A program made the translations under genes and the position numbers. DNA of 64,000 nt from Inia geoffrensis. Taxonomy: Eukaryota; Chordata; Mammalia; Artiodactyla; Iniidae. The stretch lies in assembly GCA_036417435.1 (NCBI GenBank), contig CM070900.1, positions 166,956,815 through 167,020,814 of the forward strand. Reading direction: 5' to 3'. The notes under the pieces were generated by a model. That model had not been told where the DNA came from, ran no database searches, and worked only from the letters and a program-made list of their open reading frames with translations. Position 1 is the first letter of the stretch. Every line of letters begins with the position of its first letter. This document shows positions 12,339 to 25,299 of the stretch, piece by piece.

Positions 12339-13257
12339 TAAAGTAGTAATTGCCATGAAATTAGATTAGATTGGGCCTACATTGCAGCAATCATAGGTAC
12401 CTCACAGAATCTATCAGAGACCCTCTGGAAGAAGTCACTTTCAGCTGAGCTCTAAGATTATATCAAAAGATAGTTTATTTTTAGTACAGTATTACTGGAA
12501 CACATTTAATATTAATCTAAATTCTAATGAAATAAAGCACCATGAATTAGAACAAGAATAAAACATGGTACCTACTGGGATTATATTTTAAAATGCAAGC
12601 TTGAAACAATAGCCAGGGAACATGACTCACTAAAAAGCAAAGACAAAAATCGAAAAGAAGAACCTAGAGGATTATTATAAGATATACAAATAAATATAAT
12701 AATCAAAATTTTTAAATGATTATAACAGCAAATTAAACGCAACTGAAGAGAAAATTTTAAATTCAAGTATTGTCAGATTGCAATGTGGGAGAACTTAAAA
12801 ATATAAAATACAGAAAAGAGATTAAGAGTTATAAAGGATACAGCAAAGGTCTAACGAATATTTAGCTGGAGATAGGTAAGTCAAGAAGCAAGTCAGAGGC
12901 AAAATACAGAGGACAATGTTTGAGAATTTTCTAGAATTGATGAAAGATACCAATTCATAATTCTATGAAGCCCAGCAAATCTAAAGCAGAATAAATACAA
13001 TAAATCCATTCCTAGATACATCGTGATAAATCTCCAGAATACAACAGCTAGTGCGATAGGGAGAAGATGGGGTTGGGGAGGAAATATTAATTACTTTTTA
13101 TAAGAGGAAGAATTAAACTGACTATTGACTTTCTACCTCAACCATGGTAGCCAGGAATTAGAGAAATTTTATTTCCAACTATCTGAGAGAAAATACTTAA
13201 CTATTGATATAATTCTATTTTTTATGGATACTTCTAAAAATAGACAAAAGATAGTCA
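12339..13257. other. No gene seen
   Basis: A-rich sequence between two L1 elements, with no convincing exon or repeat. Some of it could be decayed L1 that I cannot confirm. Confidence 0.4.
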
Positions 13258-13465
13258 TGAGTAGTGGCCAAGATATCAGAGTAGGAAGACCCTGAGCTCA
13301 CTTAATCCCAAAGGCACACCAAAATTATGACTATTTACAGAGCAACTATTAGTGAGAAAGATCAGAAGACTAGCAGGCAAGATCTTCTACAACCAAAGAT
13401 ATGAAGAAGAAACCACAAAAAGATGGGAAGACTCATTAGCCAGACTCATCAAGAAAAAAAGGGAG

Positions 13466-13679
13466 GGCTTCCCTGGTGGCGCAGTGGTTGAGAGGCCGCC
13501 TGCCAATGCAGGGGACGCAGGTTCGTGCCCTAGTCTGGGAGGATCCCAGATGCCGCGGAGTGGCTGGGCCTGTGAGCCATGGCCACTGAGCCTGCACGTC
13601 CAGAGCCTGTGCTCCACAACAGGAGAGGCCACAACAGTGAGAGACCCATGTAACGCAAAAAAAAAAAAAAAAAGAAAAA
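13466..13679 (+). mobile_element. Cetacean CHR-type SINE inside L1 ORF2
   Basis: This is a complete copy of the 200-bp SINE (ggcttccctggtggcgcagtgg head, ggttcgtgccc B box, poly(A)). A perfect 15-bp duplication, aagaaaaaaagggag, lies at 13451-13465 and 13680-13694. The target was the A-rich segment of ORF2 coding for lysines. Confidence 0.96.
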
Positions 13680-15281
13680 AAGAAAAAAAGGGAGAGGACC
13701 CAAATCATTAGAATTAGACATGAAAAAGGAGAAGTAACAAATGACACTGCAGAAATACAAAGGATCATGAGAGATGACTACAAACAATTATATGCCAAAA
13801 TATGGACAACCTGGAAGAAATGGACAAATTCTTAGAAAAGCACAACCTTCTGAGACTGTACGAGGAAGAAATAGAAAATATAAACAGACCAATCACATGC
13901 ACGGAAATTGAAACTGTGATTGAAAATCTTACAACAAACCAAAGCCCAGGACCAGATGGCTTCACAGGTGAATTCTATCAAATATTTAGAGAAGAGCTAA
14001 CACCTATTCTTCTCAAACTCTTCCAAAATAAAGCAGAGGGAGGAACACTCCCAAACTCATTCTCCAAGGACACCATCACCCTGATACCAAAACCAGAAAA
14101 AGATGTCACAAAAAAAGAGAACTACAGGTCAATATCACTGATGAACATATATGCAAAAATCTTCAAAAAAATATTAGCAAACAGAATCCAACAGCACATT
14201 AAAAGGATCATACACCATGATCAAGTGAGGTTTACCCCAGGAACGCAAGGATCCTTCAATATATGCAAGTCAATCAATGTGAAAAACCATATTAACAAAT
14301 TGTAGGAGAAAAACCACATGATTATCTCAATAGATGCAGAAAAAGCTTTTGACAAATTTCAACACACATTTATGATAAAAACCCTCCAGAAAGTAGGCAT
14401 AGATGGAACTTACCTCAACAAAATAAAGGCCATATATGACAAACCCACCATCAACATCATTCGCAATGGTGAAAAACTGAAACCATTTCCACTAAGATCA
14501 GGAACAAGACAAGGATGCCCACTCTCACCACCATTATTCAAAATAGTTTTGGAAGTGTGAGCCACAGCACTCAGAGAAGGGAAAGAAATAAAAGGAATAC
14601 AAATTGGAAAAGAAGAAGTAAAGCTGTCACTGTTTGCAGATGATATGATGCTATACATAGAGAATCCTAAAGATGCTACCAGAAAATTACTAGAGCTAAT
14701 CAATGAATTTGGTAAAGTAGCAGGATACAAAATTAATGAACAGAAATCTCTTGCATTCCTAAAGACTAATATTGAAAAATCTGAAAGAGAAATTAAGGAA
14801 ACACTCCCAAATGCCGTTGCAACAAAAAGAATACCTAGGATTAAACCTACCAAAGGAGAAAAAAGACCTGTATTCAGAAAACTATAAGACACTGATGAAA
14901 GAAATTAAAGATGATACAAACAGATGGAGAGATATACCATGTTCTTGGATTGGAAGAATCAACATTGTGAAAATGACTATACTACCCAAAGCAATCTACA
15001 GATTCAATGCAATTCCTATCAAACTACCAGTGGCATTTTTCACAGAACTAAAACAAAAAATTTCACAATTTGTATGGAAACACAAAAGACCCCAAATAGC
15101 CAAAGCAGTCTTGAGAGAGAAAAATGGAGCTGGAGGAATCAGGCTCCTGGACTTCAGACTATACTACAAAGCTACAGTAATCAAGACAGTACGGTACTGG
15201 CACAAAAACAGAAATATAGATCAATGTAACAGTATAGAAAGCCCAGAGATAAACCCATGTACCTATGGTCACCTTATCTTT

Positions 15282-15488
15282 TTTTTTTTTTTTTTTGCTG
15301 TATGCAGGCCTCACACTGTTGTGGCCTCTCCCATTGCAGAGCACAGGCTCCAGACACACAGGCTTAGCAGACATGGCTCACAGGCTCAGCCGCTCTAAGG
15401 CATGTGGGATCTTCCCTGACCAGGGCACGAACCCATGTCCCCTGCATAGGCAGGCGGACTCTCAACCACTGCACCACCAGGGAGCCCC
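15282..15488 (-). mobile_element. Cetacean CHR-type SINE, reverse orientation, inside L1 ORF2
   Basis: A poly(T) stretch at 15282-15297 is followed by the reverse complement of the SINE, ending in accaccagggagcccc. A 15-bp duplication, ggtcaccttatcttt, flanks it at 15267-15281 and 15489-15503. It splits the L1 thumb/C-terminal coding region. Confidence 0.95.
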
Positions 15489-16918
15489 GGTCACCTTATC
15501 TTTGTTAAAGGAGATAAGAATATACAATGGAGTTAAGACAGCCTCCTTAATAAGTGGTGCTGGGAAAACTAGACAGCTACATGTAAAATAATGAAATTAG
15601 AACACTCCTTAACAACATACACAAAAATAAACTCAAAATGGATTAAAGACCTAAATATAAGGACAGACACAATAAAACTCTTAGAGGAAAACAATGGCAA
15701 AACACTCCATGACATAAATCACAGCAATATCCTTTTGAACCCACCTCCTATAGAAATGGAAATAAAAATGAAAATAAACAAATGGGACCTAATGAAACTT
15801 AAAAGGTTTTGCATGGCAAAGGAAATCATAAACAAGATGAAAAGATAACCCTCAGAATGGGGGAAAATATTTGCAAATAAAGCAACTGACAAAGGATAAT
15901 CTCCAAATCACACAAGCAGCTGATGCAGCTCAATATCAAAAAAACAAACAACCCAGTCCAAAAATGGGCAGAAGACCAAACAGACATTTCTCCAAAGAAG
16001 ATATACAGATTGGACACAAACACATGAAAGGATGCTCAACATCACTAATCATCAGAAAATTCAAATCAAAACTATAATGAGGTATCACTTCACACCAGTC
16101 AGAATGGCCATCATCAAAAAATCTATTAACAACAAATGATGGAGAGGGTGTGGAGAAAAGGAACCCTCTTGCACTGTTGGTGGGAGTGTCAACTGATATA
16201 GCCACTATGGAGCATAGTATGGAGGTTCCTTAAAAAACTAAAAATAGAACTACCATAGGATCCAGCATTCCCACTACTGGGCATATACCCTGAGAAAAAC
16301 ATAATTCAAAAAGAGTTATGTACCACAATGTTCATTGCAGCTCTATTTACAATAGACAGGACATGGAAGCAACCTAAGTGTCCATCAACAGATGAATGGA
16401 TAAAGAAGATGTGGCACATATATACAATGGAGTATTACTCAGCCATGTAAAGAAACGAAATTGAGTTATTTGTAGTGAGGTGGACCTAGAGATTGTTATA
16501 CAGAGTGAAGTCAGAAAGAGAAAAACAAATACTGTATGCTAACACATATGTATGGAATCTAAAACTAAAATGTTATGAAGAATCTATGGGCAGGACAGGA
16601 TAAAGACACAGAAGTAGAGAATGGACTTGAGAACATGGGGAGGCAGAAAGTTTATCTGGGACTAAGTGAGAGAATGCCATGGATATATATACACTAACAA
16701 ATGTAAAATAGATAGCTTGTGGGAAGCAGCCACATAGCACAGGGAGAACAGCTTGTTGCTCTGTGTCCACCTAGACTGGTTGGATGTGGAGATGGGAGGG
16801 AGACACAAGAGGGAGGAGATATGGGGATGTATGTATATGTATAGCTGATTCACTTTGTTATACAGCAGCTACTAACACAACATTGTAAAGCAATTATACT
16901 CCAATAAAGATGTTCAAA

Positions 16919-18884
16919 ACAAAACTGCAAATTCAACAGAAGGTGAAACTTATCAATCAGAAATGAATCAAATAGAGAACTTGAGAATGAGAAAGCAGTG
17001 GTAAAGTAGTTCTAGTTAGCATAAGTTTTGTTTTAATAATAATAATCACCAGCATAATCTAAAATAAATTCTGTGGAAACTCTTGTTGTAGAACAGAGCT
17101 TATAATGGACATTTCTTCAGGTTATTTCCCTCATTATCTCAGAGTTTCATCTTGTTTCATGGTCTTCCTTTTTTTCTTTATTTTTCTAACCATGGTACTT
17201 TCCTTTGAAAGCCATGTGCCGAGATAATCCATCCAAGATCTTATTTGCTTAGTTCCTTCAAAGACCCTTTCCTCTCTCTGGTATTAGTCATTCAATTTCT
17301 TGATTTTACCCTTAATTTTGATTCATGAACTCCACCTCAGAAATCTTGGCTACATACTAACTGGATCACGGCTGTCTTCTATGATACAGTTTTCTACTGA
17401 AATCTTGATTCTTTACATAGGGAGACATACATTTTCTAAGTGTTAACTGACTTCTGATTTCCTTCATCTGTTTAAATATTAGAACAATGAATAAACAACT
17501 TTGAATGCTTGCTTAATATATTCATCATTTTATATATAAAAACATAAATGATAGTTACTAAGACAGCCTTATACAATTAATTTGAAATTACTTATACATT
17601 TTTTAAACATCTAATGTTGGATTAAGGTTTTGCATGTGTTCAACTTTGGAAAGACTTGAACTTAACTCCGTAAGATGATGTCTCCTTTTGTGCATCCAAT
17701 TCCACTATTCTACATACATTCTGCAGGAATTTCCTCTCTTTTTTCTAGAGATCTGTTCATCCAGGTCTCCTCTTTACTGCTTAAAAAAAAAAAAAAAACT
17801 AATAAAAAAAAGCAGATATGCACACTTGCTGCTGTTGACACTTTGCTCTGTATCTCATTCTAATTTCCTGCCAACAACTGCCAAAGTGAACTATACCTTG
17901 GCAATTCCCTGTGACAATCTGTTCACAGTACCATCTACTGTTTTAAAGATAAAGTCATTAATTTTACATTCTGAAAACAGCAACAAATGACCTTTACACA
18001 CTTATTAAAACAATGACCTGATGATTACTGATATGTTTTTCAGTCAAGACTAGCAAACAACCCTGATGCATGTTATAAAAATAGTAAAATTAATTCAAAG
18101 GTTTGAAGATTTTTCCCTTTCCCCTTCTCCCCTTCCTATTCCAGAGATACTTCAGCTTTACTGCTAGACTGGCTGCTTTGTTAATGTCATCAAATAAGGC
18201 AAAGAGCAGATACATGCACATTGTTGTTTAATATACCACCTGAATCAAGAATACAGTAGTCCAGAATATTTTGAAACCTATTTCAGGGCTTTTTCCAGTC
18301 AATCACCTCACCCAAACAATAATCCTTTCCTCCCATTTCTGAGTGCCTGGGAGTGGTTGCCCTTTCAGATTTGGAGAGGACTTGGGTAGCATAAGATAAA
18401 TTAGATTCTTAGTTTGGTATATTTGGCTTCTTTTCCCCTCTTGTCAGTATTCCACTTAAGCTGTTTACTATTGTGCACCTTTCTTCTCTTCTCACCAAAG
18501 TGCTGACCTCAGGAGACAGAAAAGAGCAGGTCTTGTTGTAGCTAATTAGAGAGGGTAGATACCTGGGAAACTGGCTGGCTACCAGCTTCACAGTAACCCT
18601 TGGAGATCTTTGCATTTAACAAACATTTACCAAACATTTTATTATGTGCAGGGCTCTGTACTAAGTTCACTGTTTTTTTGTTGTTGTAGGTTATTTTTGT
18701 TTGTTTTTCATTTTTTTTTTCATTCTTGAGAATATGTCTAACAGCTTGAGGTCTTTACATTAGTAAGTCATATAACTTTAATGAATCATAATCATAAATC
18801 CTAGAAAACTATGTACTAGGCCAGTTTAAGACTGATATTTGATATTTAATATGGGAGCCAATTTGTTTCCTTTCTTACAAGATT
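16919..18884. other. Unique DNA with poly(A) tract and MIR-like piece
   Basis: No gene is recognised. A-rich tracts occur at 17780-17811. The segment 18618-18672 (caaacatttaccaaac, attatgtgcagggctctg) resembles the conserved end of a MIR element, at low confidence. Confidence 0.4.
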
Positions 18885-18968
18885 ATGTATATATATAATA
18901 TATAAATAATATATATTTATATATATTATATATATTTATAGTACGTACACACACACACACACACACAC
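18885..18968. repeat. Compound (TA)n-(CA)n microsatellite
   Basis: About 57 bp of near-perfect TA/TAA repeats (18885-18941) run into about 11 CA units (18946-18968). Compound AT/CA loci of this kind are usually length-polymorphic. Confidence 0.93.
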
Positions 18969-19017
18969 TCTATATCTGCTTACAATGCTCATTCTCAATG
19001 TGTTGACCTTCAGTCTT

Positions 19018-19349
19018 TTTGTTTTTTGGCTGCATTGGGTCTTCGCTGCTGTGCACCGGCTTTCTCTAGTTGTGGTGAAAGGGGGCTACTCTTTGTTGTG
19101 GTGTGCAGGCTTCTCATTGTGGTGGCTTCTATTGTTGTGGAGCATGGGTTCTAGGCATGCAGGCTTCAGTAGTTGTAGCACGTGGGCTCAGTAGTTGTGG
19201 CTCACGGGCTCCAGAGCACAGGCTCAGTAGTTGTGGAGCATGGGCTTAGTTGCTCCACGGCATGTGGGATCTTCCTGGACCAGGGCTTGAACTCATGTCC
19301 CTTGCATTGGCAGGTGGATTCCTAACCACTGCACCACCAGGGAAGCCCC
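19018..19349 (-). mobile_element. Long tRNA-derived SINE (CHR-L-like), reverse orientation
   Basis: About 330 bp ending in the reverse complement of the same SINE head (ccactgcaccaccaggg). The body contains a tandem-like series of cagtagttgtgg / gttgtggagcatgg segments, making it longer than the 200-bp form. A perfect 14-bp duplication, tgaccttcagtctt, lies at 19004-19017 and 19350-19363. It is a distinct subfamily from the SINEs at 6091 and 23582. Confidence 0.92.
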
Positions 19350-19728
19350 TGACCTTCAGTCTTAATTTACAAAGCAAACATCTCAAATCATCAATAATAA
19401 AATGTGTTGGTGTTCAGTAATAATGTGTAAATTTCAGGTTTTTTCTTTTTCTATATAAAAAGAAAATAAAATTCAATTACGCTTTAGGGAGTGGTTTGTT
19501 CATTTGTTTATCCTTGGTTTAAATAATCTAAATGAATATAAATAGTTTGGAACTGAAAGAAAGGAAAGCAAATATTATTTATTAGGGAGCTTATAAAACA
19601 TATTAGGCTTCAAAACCAAATTATATATACTATAAGATTTTAGCCTTAAAATAATCAAGCTTTTACAAAATAAACTTTGTATAATAAGACAGTAAGTTGA
19701 GAATCTAGTGTGGTCTCTCTGATCACTG

Positions 19729-19730
19729 TA

Positions 19731-19766
<36 letters not shown>
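19729..19766. repeat. (CA)n microsatellite
   Basis: About 18 CA units with one interruption (acacatac). Confidence 0.95.
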
Positions 19767-19902
19767 ACCAGGTCACCTACAAAGTACAAAATTATTGCAA
19801 CTAAACTGTATAAATGATGTACTGTAACCTGCTTTTGACATGTGATTAAAGCCCAATGTTATAAAATCATTATCCTATTTTATTGTATGCTTACAAAAAG
19901 TA

Positions 19903-20017
19903 TGGGTTGAGTTGTTTCCCTCAAAAATGTAAATGTTGAAATACTAACTCCTTATACCTCATAATGTGACTATGGGGTATTTGATTATGGGGTCTTTAAG
20001 GTGGTAATTAATATAAA
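19903..20017 (+). mobile_element. 5' fragment of a MaLR LTR
   Basis: The order gggttgagttgtttccctc, tgttgaaatactaactcc, aatgtgactatgggg and ggggtctttaaggtggtaatta matches the first about 115 bp of MLT1/MST LTRs in plus orientation. The remaining two thirds of the LTR are absent. Confidence 0.7.
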
Positions 20018-23000
20018 ATTCTGGTATTTTACCAAGTTGACAAGTGAGAATTCACTTGCCAGCAATTGGTTTCAATTTCCCAAGAAGTCCATTGCCCATT
20101 TTTAAGCAATATTATAGATCTTGTGCTCTCATATATTGTCTTCAAATGTTGTTGGCCTTGTTAATACCTTGTCATATAGATATAAAATAAATAAATCACA
20201 CTAATAATCTGTGGGAACTCAGGATTATTTATCTAGGTTCCCTGTGGGAGTTTTAAATAGTTCTTATCAATTTTCTAGAGGACACATATATTTTAAATTC
20301 TTTGTAAAGTTTGTTATTCAATTAATTTAAAGAAAATATTTCTATATCCAATTTACCCTAAACACATAAATGTTTTATATCACTTAATTTTGTGTCTTTG
20401 ATCTGACTGCACACATACAATACATATACTTCCAAGTTTGCTGGGGAAAAAAATGAGGTTGTTAAACTCAAATACCTACAAGGAAGAGACTAATAATGTA
20501 TTCATCTGAAGCACACCAATGAGTAGACAAAAGAGTGTTGGGATTGTGGAAAACTGGAAATTGATCAATACATTTCAAGATATTTAGAGACACTTTGATT
20601 GACATAATTGGTCAAAATAAAAGATGTCTTAATTCTAAATACAACCCATTGGTAATACATTTACTGTCCTCACATCAATTAAGTACTCATGATCCTCTAT
20701 ATTTTCAATATGCATGGTGATAAAATGAGAATTTGAAATTCACTATTCCTGACTTTATTTTCAAGACGATCCTACCAGACTTTATTTTCAATATGATTAA
20801 TATAAAGAATTCAATCAATGATATCTATATATCAATAGATTATGGAATTAAACTGGTAATATACACTACCCTTTGATGGTAAAATACAAGACATCAGAGA
20901 ATGGAAAATTAAATAATGAATTCAAGTAGTAGAGATAGGTAAGTTTGACAACACTTTTAGTCCAGATAACACTAGCTAACTCTTCATAATATGTGTTTAC
21001 TTTAATCCATAAATCAGATGTAGAATGTAAAGCATTATTTTATTGAATATGTATACTTTGTCTTAACTCATTATTCTGTGCTTTATGGGGTAACACAGCC
21101 CAGCAGTAGCAAACATGAGACCTTCTGAGTCTAAAGTTACACTACCCTGTGACTAAAAGTAGCAATAGGCATTACCCTCCTTTGGCTTAGTAATCTGAGG
21201 ATGCATTTTTAATTTCATTCATTCCATTAATATAATGGAGGGATAAAGTTGGTTTTCTGTCTGAAAACAAAATGACATTTAACATAATGAAAAAGTGTAA
21301 AAAATATGGTTCTGACTGGGAAGGTCTCCAAAAGCTTGACCTTTCTAGGCTTTATGTATAAACACAGACCAGGGGATTTTATCCTAAGGTGATCTTATAT
21401 AAGAAAAACTCAGTACACACAATACTGATAAACTCAATAAATCCTATTTTTTTTAAACCAAATGGTAGAATAACAGCTTAACTGAACTGCTCTTCTTTTT
21501 TTCCCTAATCTTACTTTAACGTCGGACCTAACTCAGCTTAATTGTTCAATCTTTTAGGGACATAGAATGACAAAGTAATAATGATTGAACAAACGAGGAA
21601 TCGTATTTACAAAATTGATAGAGTGGATGGGATGATTCATTGACCAAGATTTATGCCACTCTCAAAGTTTTATAAATAGAAAGCAATAAAAGAACTTTTA
21701 GTGGCTAAACTATGACTATTTAAGAAGAATTTTCAAAATACTATTTATAAAAAATAAAGTGGTGGAATGTTTTGATTAATATTTAGTCTGTAGTGGCACT
21801 TAATTGTGTTAGCCCTTCCTTTTAAATGTGACTATTTTATTAGGTTCAATTGTTGAGCTAAATATCAAAGAAGTAAAAGATTAGAGAAATAATACAGTAA
21901 GCACAATGCACCACATAACAGTATGTGACAGAAATCTATATAAATAGAAGCTACTTTCTTCAGTCTTATGTGAATACTTTATTCTATTTTACCCACGATA
22001 ATTTATTCTTCACTTGGGTCATTGCAAATTGACATTTATTAAACAAATATAATTTTAGGACTAATGATATGTACAATAAAATAATATAAAATGGCTTTAA
22101 ACTTCAAAGAGATTTAAAATATTATCATATTTAGTCTACAATTCAAATTGTATTATTACGCCTTTTCTTTTTTTGCAGGAGATAAAAATAAGGCATTAAG
22201 ACATTTAGAAACCTTATGTAATGTCAAATAACTGATGCAGATGTAAGCTCCAATTCACTCCCTTGAAATCTATGTACTATTAGCACCAAACTGTCATTTG
22301 ATAGTGATACCTCACTCTCCTAAATTCCCTCTTACCTCTCTGTCCTTCTGTTTTGATTTTCCTGTAGATTCTCCTTGTTTATCCTTTATGCTGATTATGG
22401 CATACCCACAAATCTTTTCTAGGTCCCTCTTTTTTATCCATACTTCTATAGTTCTGACTGGGGGATTCTCATCTATTTATATGTCTTTATTTACCATTTT
22501 ACATGGAGATGATTCCAATCTACATTTTAATCTAGATCCTCTCCTTAATAACTCTATATAACAGTGATTATTACAGTGTTGCTGATATAAAGTTAAAGAA
22601 ATATAAATATATAGATAGATGTACATATATGTGTATGCCTGAGTATACTGCACATATTTATATGTGTGTATCTGTATGTCTGTGTCCATGAAGTACATCC
22701 AAATACCTATTTGGTGTCTTGCCTATGCTTACTACTTCTGGAAGTGCCTTGTTGAAGAATGTCAAAACTGCTATTTATGATAATTAGTAGTCACATCACA
22801 GAAACAATAAAAAAGCTCATGATCTTTGAAAACTGTCTGAGGGTGCAAGTGTTTTTAATTAATATTTTTTGCTTGATTGCATTTAACTTCCACACCTTCC
22901 ATTTTCAGTCATCATGAGACAGTTCACAGTAACTCTATTTACAAACTATGTAAAATCATAATATAGGAAAATGAGTCATGGAAAAAAGTACACAGTATTC

Positions 23001-23581
23001 AGGATGGTAATAACTGGCAAATATTACGCAAAATGCAGCATGAGTTTTCAATCATCTGATTGTATATCAAGACACTTTTTTTTTTATCAAGTAATCTGTG
23101 AACAGCAGTTTGCTGAATCAAGGCATTAAAATGTCTTGAGAAGTCACATACTTACCAAAATTCCTAATATCATTAGAATTAGCCTATAGGACAATATCCC
23201 AAAGGATGTTTATAGGAAGCCTCATTGCTGTAGTCAATTAAAATTAGTCTGGACAAATCACAGGAGAATATAGTTAAGGAAATAATGCTTTGTATTTCTT
23301 GAAGATGCCGTATAATAGTATGATTATGCTAAATAAAGGAGAATAGTTCAGAAGTGTCTGGATTTATTAACTTTTAAATTGATTAATGTTAGAGGAAAAA
23401 GAACCAGTAACAAGTTAAAATATACCAGCAAATATAACATTAAGGTGGAATCATTTTAGTATCCATATTCTTTTCTTTCGTTTTTTTTTTTTTTTAAAGA
23501 ATCAGGTGAGGAGGTTTGCTTAATTATTTAACTGGAAACCATGGAAGGAAGAGGATATACTCTTAAGAAAAACAAAAATAG
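20018..23581. other. AT-rich unique DNA; possible MIR and L2 traces
   Basis: No exon is recognised. 20980-21190 has weak MIR-like spacing (ttaactcattattctgtg, then gggtaacacagcccagcagtagc). 22440-22565 (gatgattccaatctaca, ctagatcctctcc) faintly resembles an L2 3' part. A TA/TG-rich stretch with (GATA)-like units occupies 22600-22680. A poly(T) run is at 23480-23496. All are low confidence. Confidence 0.4.
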
Positions 23582-23780
23582 GGCTTCCCTGGTGGTGCAA
23601 TGGTTGAGAGTCCGCCTGCCGATGCAGGGGACACGGGTTCGTGCCCCAGTCCGGGAATATCCCACATGCCGTGGAGCGGCTGGGCCCGTGAGCCATGGCT
23701 GCTGAGCCTGTGCTCTCCAATGGGAGAGGCCACAACAGTGAGAGGCCTGTGTACTGCAAAAAAAAAAAAAAAAAAAAAAA
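23582..23780 (+). mobile_element. Cetacean CHR-type SINE
   Basis: The head ggcttccctggtggtgcaatgg, the B box ggttcgtgccc and a 20+ A tail are present. A short internal deletion removes about 9 bp around the gcctgcgcgtcc segment seen in the copy at 6091. The duplication is short and A-rich (caaaaata at 23573-23580 and 23782-23789). Confidence 0.94.
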
Positions 23781-25299
23781 GCAAAAATATGCTTAACCTG
23801 AATCATCATAGAATAACCGTGTCAGTTGTTTTGATGGGATTTTTTTTCTAGTCTTCACTTCTAAGTGAAATGGCACATAAATATCACATATATTATATAA
23901 ATGTTTAATATTTTTAAGATGTTACATAAAGAGAAATAAATTTTCATTATTTTTTCAATTAAAAATAATTTCTTCCCAAGTTAGGAAAACTACAAATCAA
24001 TGTGTTATAATGGAAATGATGGAGCTTTTAATATCAGCTAGAGCCGACCAAAAACATTTGCTTTGATTCTAATTAACTGATAGAATGTACTTACTGGCAG
24101 AATTCTGGATTCTGAAAACATCCAATGAGCTTTAATCAGAGTAAACTTTCTGCTACATGATTTTCTCTGCCCTTTTCTTTCTTCTTTTTGGCAGATAAAG
24201 TGGAACAGGATAGCTTTTACTCCCTTGAGGAAGCTACTACACTTCTGACTTTTTCTTAGATTTATTAGGTAGATATAGGTTATCATTCTTTCTCTTGTCC
24301 TATCCATTTTCTCTTACAGCACATAAAGTTGGATGCCATTAAAATTTAGGCCCTTTTGAATTATCATGAAGTTAATTTTATCATCTCATAGATTTAAGGG
24401 TTTTTTTCCCCAGATTTTATAAGAGAAAATCAAACAACTATTACTACTCGCCACTTTCCAAAGCTTATATAATGATATAATATTATGATTTGTTTTAGAA
24501 AATATTTAATGCATTAGCACTTTTATTTGACTTTTAATAATCACATTTGATTTACATTCCTTTCATTGATTTCTCTTAAGCTGCTGAACCATTCTTGAGA
24601 AAGGGACTTTCATAATTACACATGTAGAGTATAATCTACAAATTTTAGGAATACTTTCATTATCACTAGGAATTTGGAGACTGAGCCCTACATATTAATT
24701 TATTGAGCAACATGAGCACTGCATTATCAGTTTCGGACTGAAGATGGAGTATGCTTGGACTGAAAACCCCTAAACAATATAGGATTGACCATGAGAAATT
24801 TCAGGCCACAGAGTAAAGTTTCTGTAAAGTTTCCAGACAATCTTGAACATGTAAAATGGGACCTGAATTTACTTCATTAACTGCATAGTATATGGCTTCT
24901 AAAATATTCCTCAGACAGGTTGAGGAAATCTTTTTATTTGATATGAAATTATAAAAGCTTTAGAGGTATTCCATCCTGATTATTTCCCCCAAACCTGACA
25001 AGCAGAGGCAGATTAGGATTCTTTGTGTTTCAAAAAACCTACACTCAGAGGGATCCAAATCCAGGCTCATTATTTTGATAGATGTGGCAGTTTTTCTAAC
25101 AATCTAACTAGAAAACCTGTAAACTTTTGGGATTATATAGACATCCTACTGTCAGTTTTACCTGACTTCTGTCACCTCTCTGGCTCTATTTTATTCCCTT
25201 TACTTTGGGTAGTCTTCTAATACTGTGATCAAATATTACTACACTGGAGTCTTAAATCTCTACATCTGTAGTTGTGGATTATATGTTTAAAAAAGCACC
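23781..25299. other. No gene seen
   Basis: Unique-looking sequence. Two strong splice-acceptor-like tracts (pyrimidine run plus CAG near 24193 and 24318) have no coding segment after them that I recognise. Confidence 0.4.

Larger units (their letters stand above)
13426..16562 (+). pseudogene. L1 ORF2p remnant lacking the endonuclease
   Basis: The frame begins just before the RT fingers, carries [13 protein letters not shown] near 13945-13980 and keeps the catalytic FADD box intact at 14633-14644 ([13 protein letters not shown]). Open segments are 13802-14305, 14318-14560, 14645-14887 and 14772-15270, separated by stops and shifts. A stop after INKL (about 14303) and one after LEV (about 14558) break the palm. 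The C-terminal Cys motif is recognisable at 16130-16195 with its last Cys kept (HCWWEC). The endonuclease domain is absent, so this copy could not encode a full ORF2p even before it decayed. Confidence 0.88.
13258..16918 (+). mobile_element. L1 with 5' UTR joined directly to ORF2 and two nested SINEs
   Basis: The first about 165 bp (13258-13425) match an ungulate L1 5' UTR start (aggaagaccctgagctca, cagagcaactatt, agatcttctacaac). The sequence then jumps into the middle of ORF2 (cattagccagactcatcaag). The rest of the 5' UTR, ORF1 and the endonuclease half of ORF2 are missing. ORF2 continues to about 16562, followed by a 3' UTR ending at an AATAAA near 16907. SINEs at 13466-13679 and 15282-15488 are later insertions. 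Confidence 0.9.

Noticed and set aside
17675..17990. Overlapping 62- and 100-codon frames
   Set aside because: They run through a poly(A) tract giving Lys runs, have no family signature, and sit in AT-rich DNA where such lengths are expected by chance.
24160..24330. Two strong splice-acceptor-like tracts (pyrimidine run plus CAG)
   Set aside because: No open coding segment with recognisable similarity follows either one, and no donor site at a plausible distance supports an exon.
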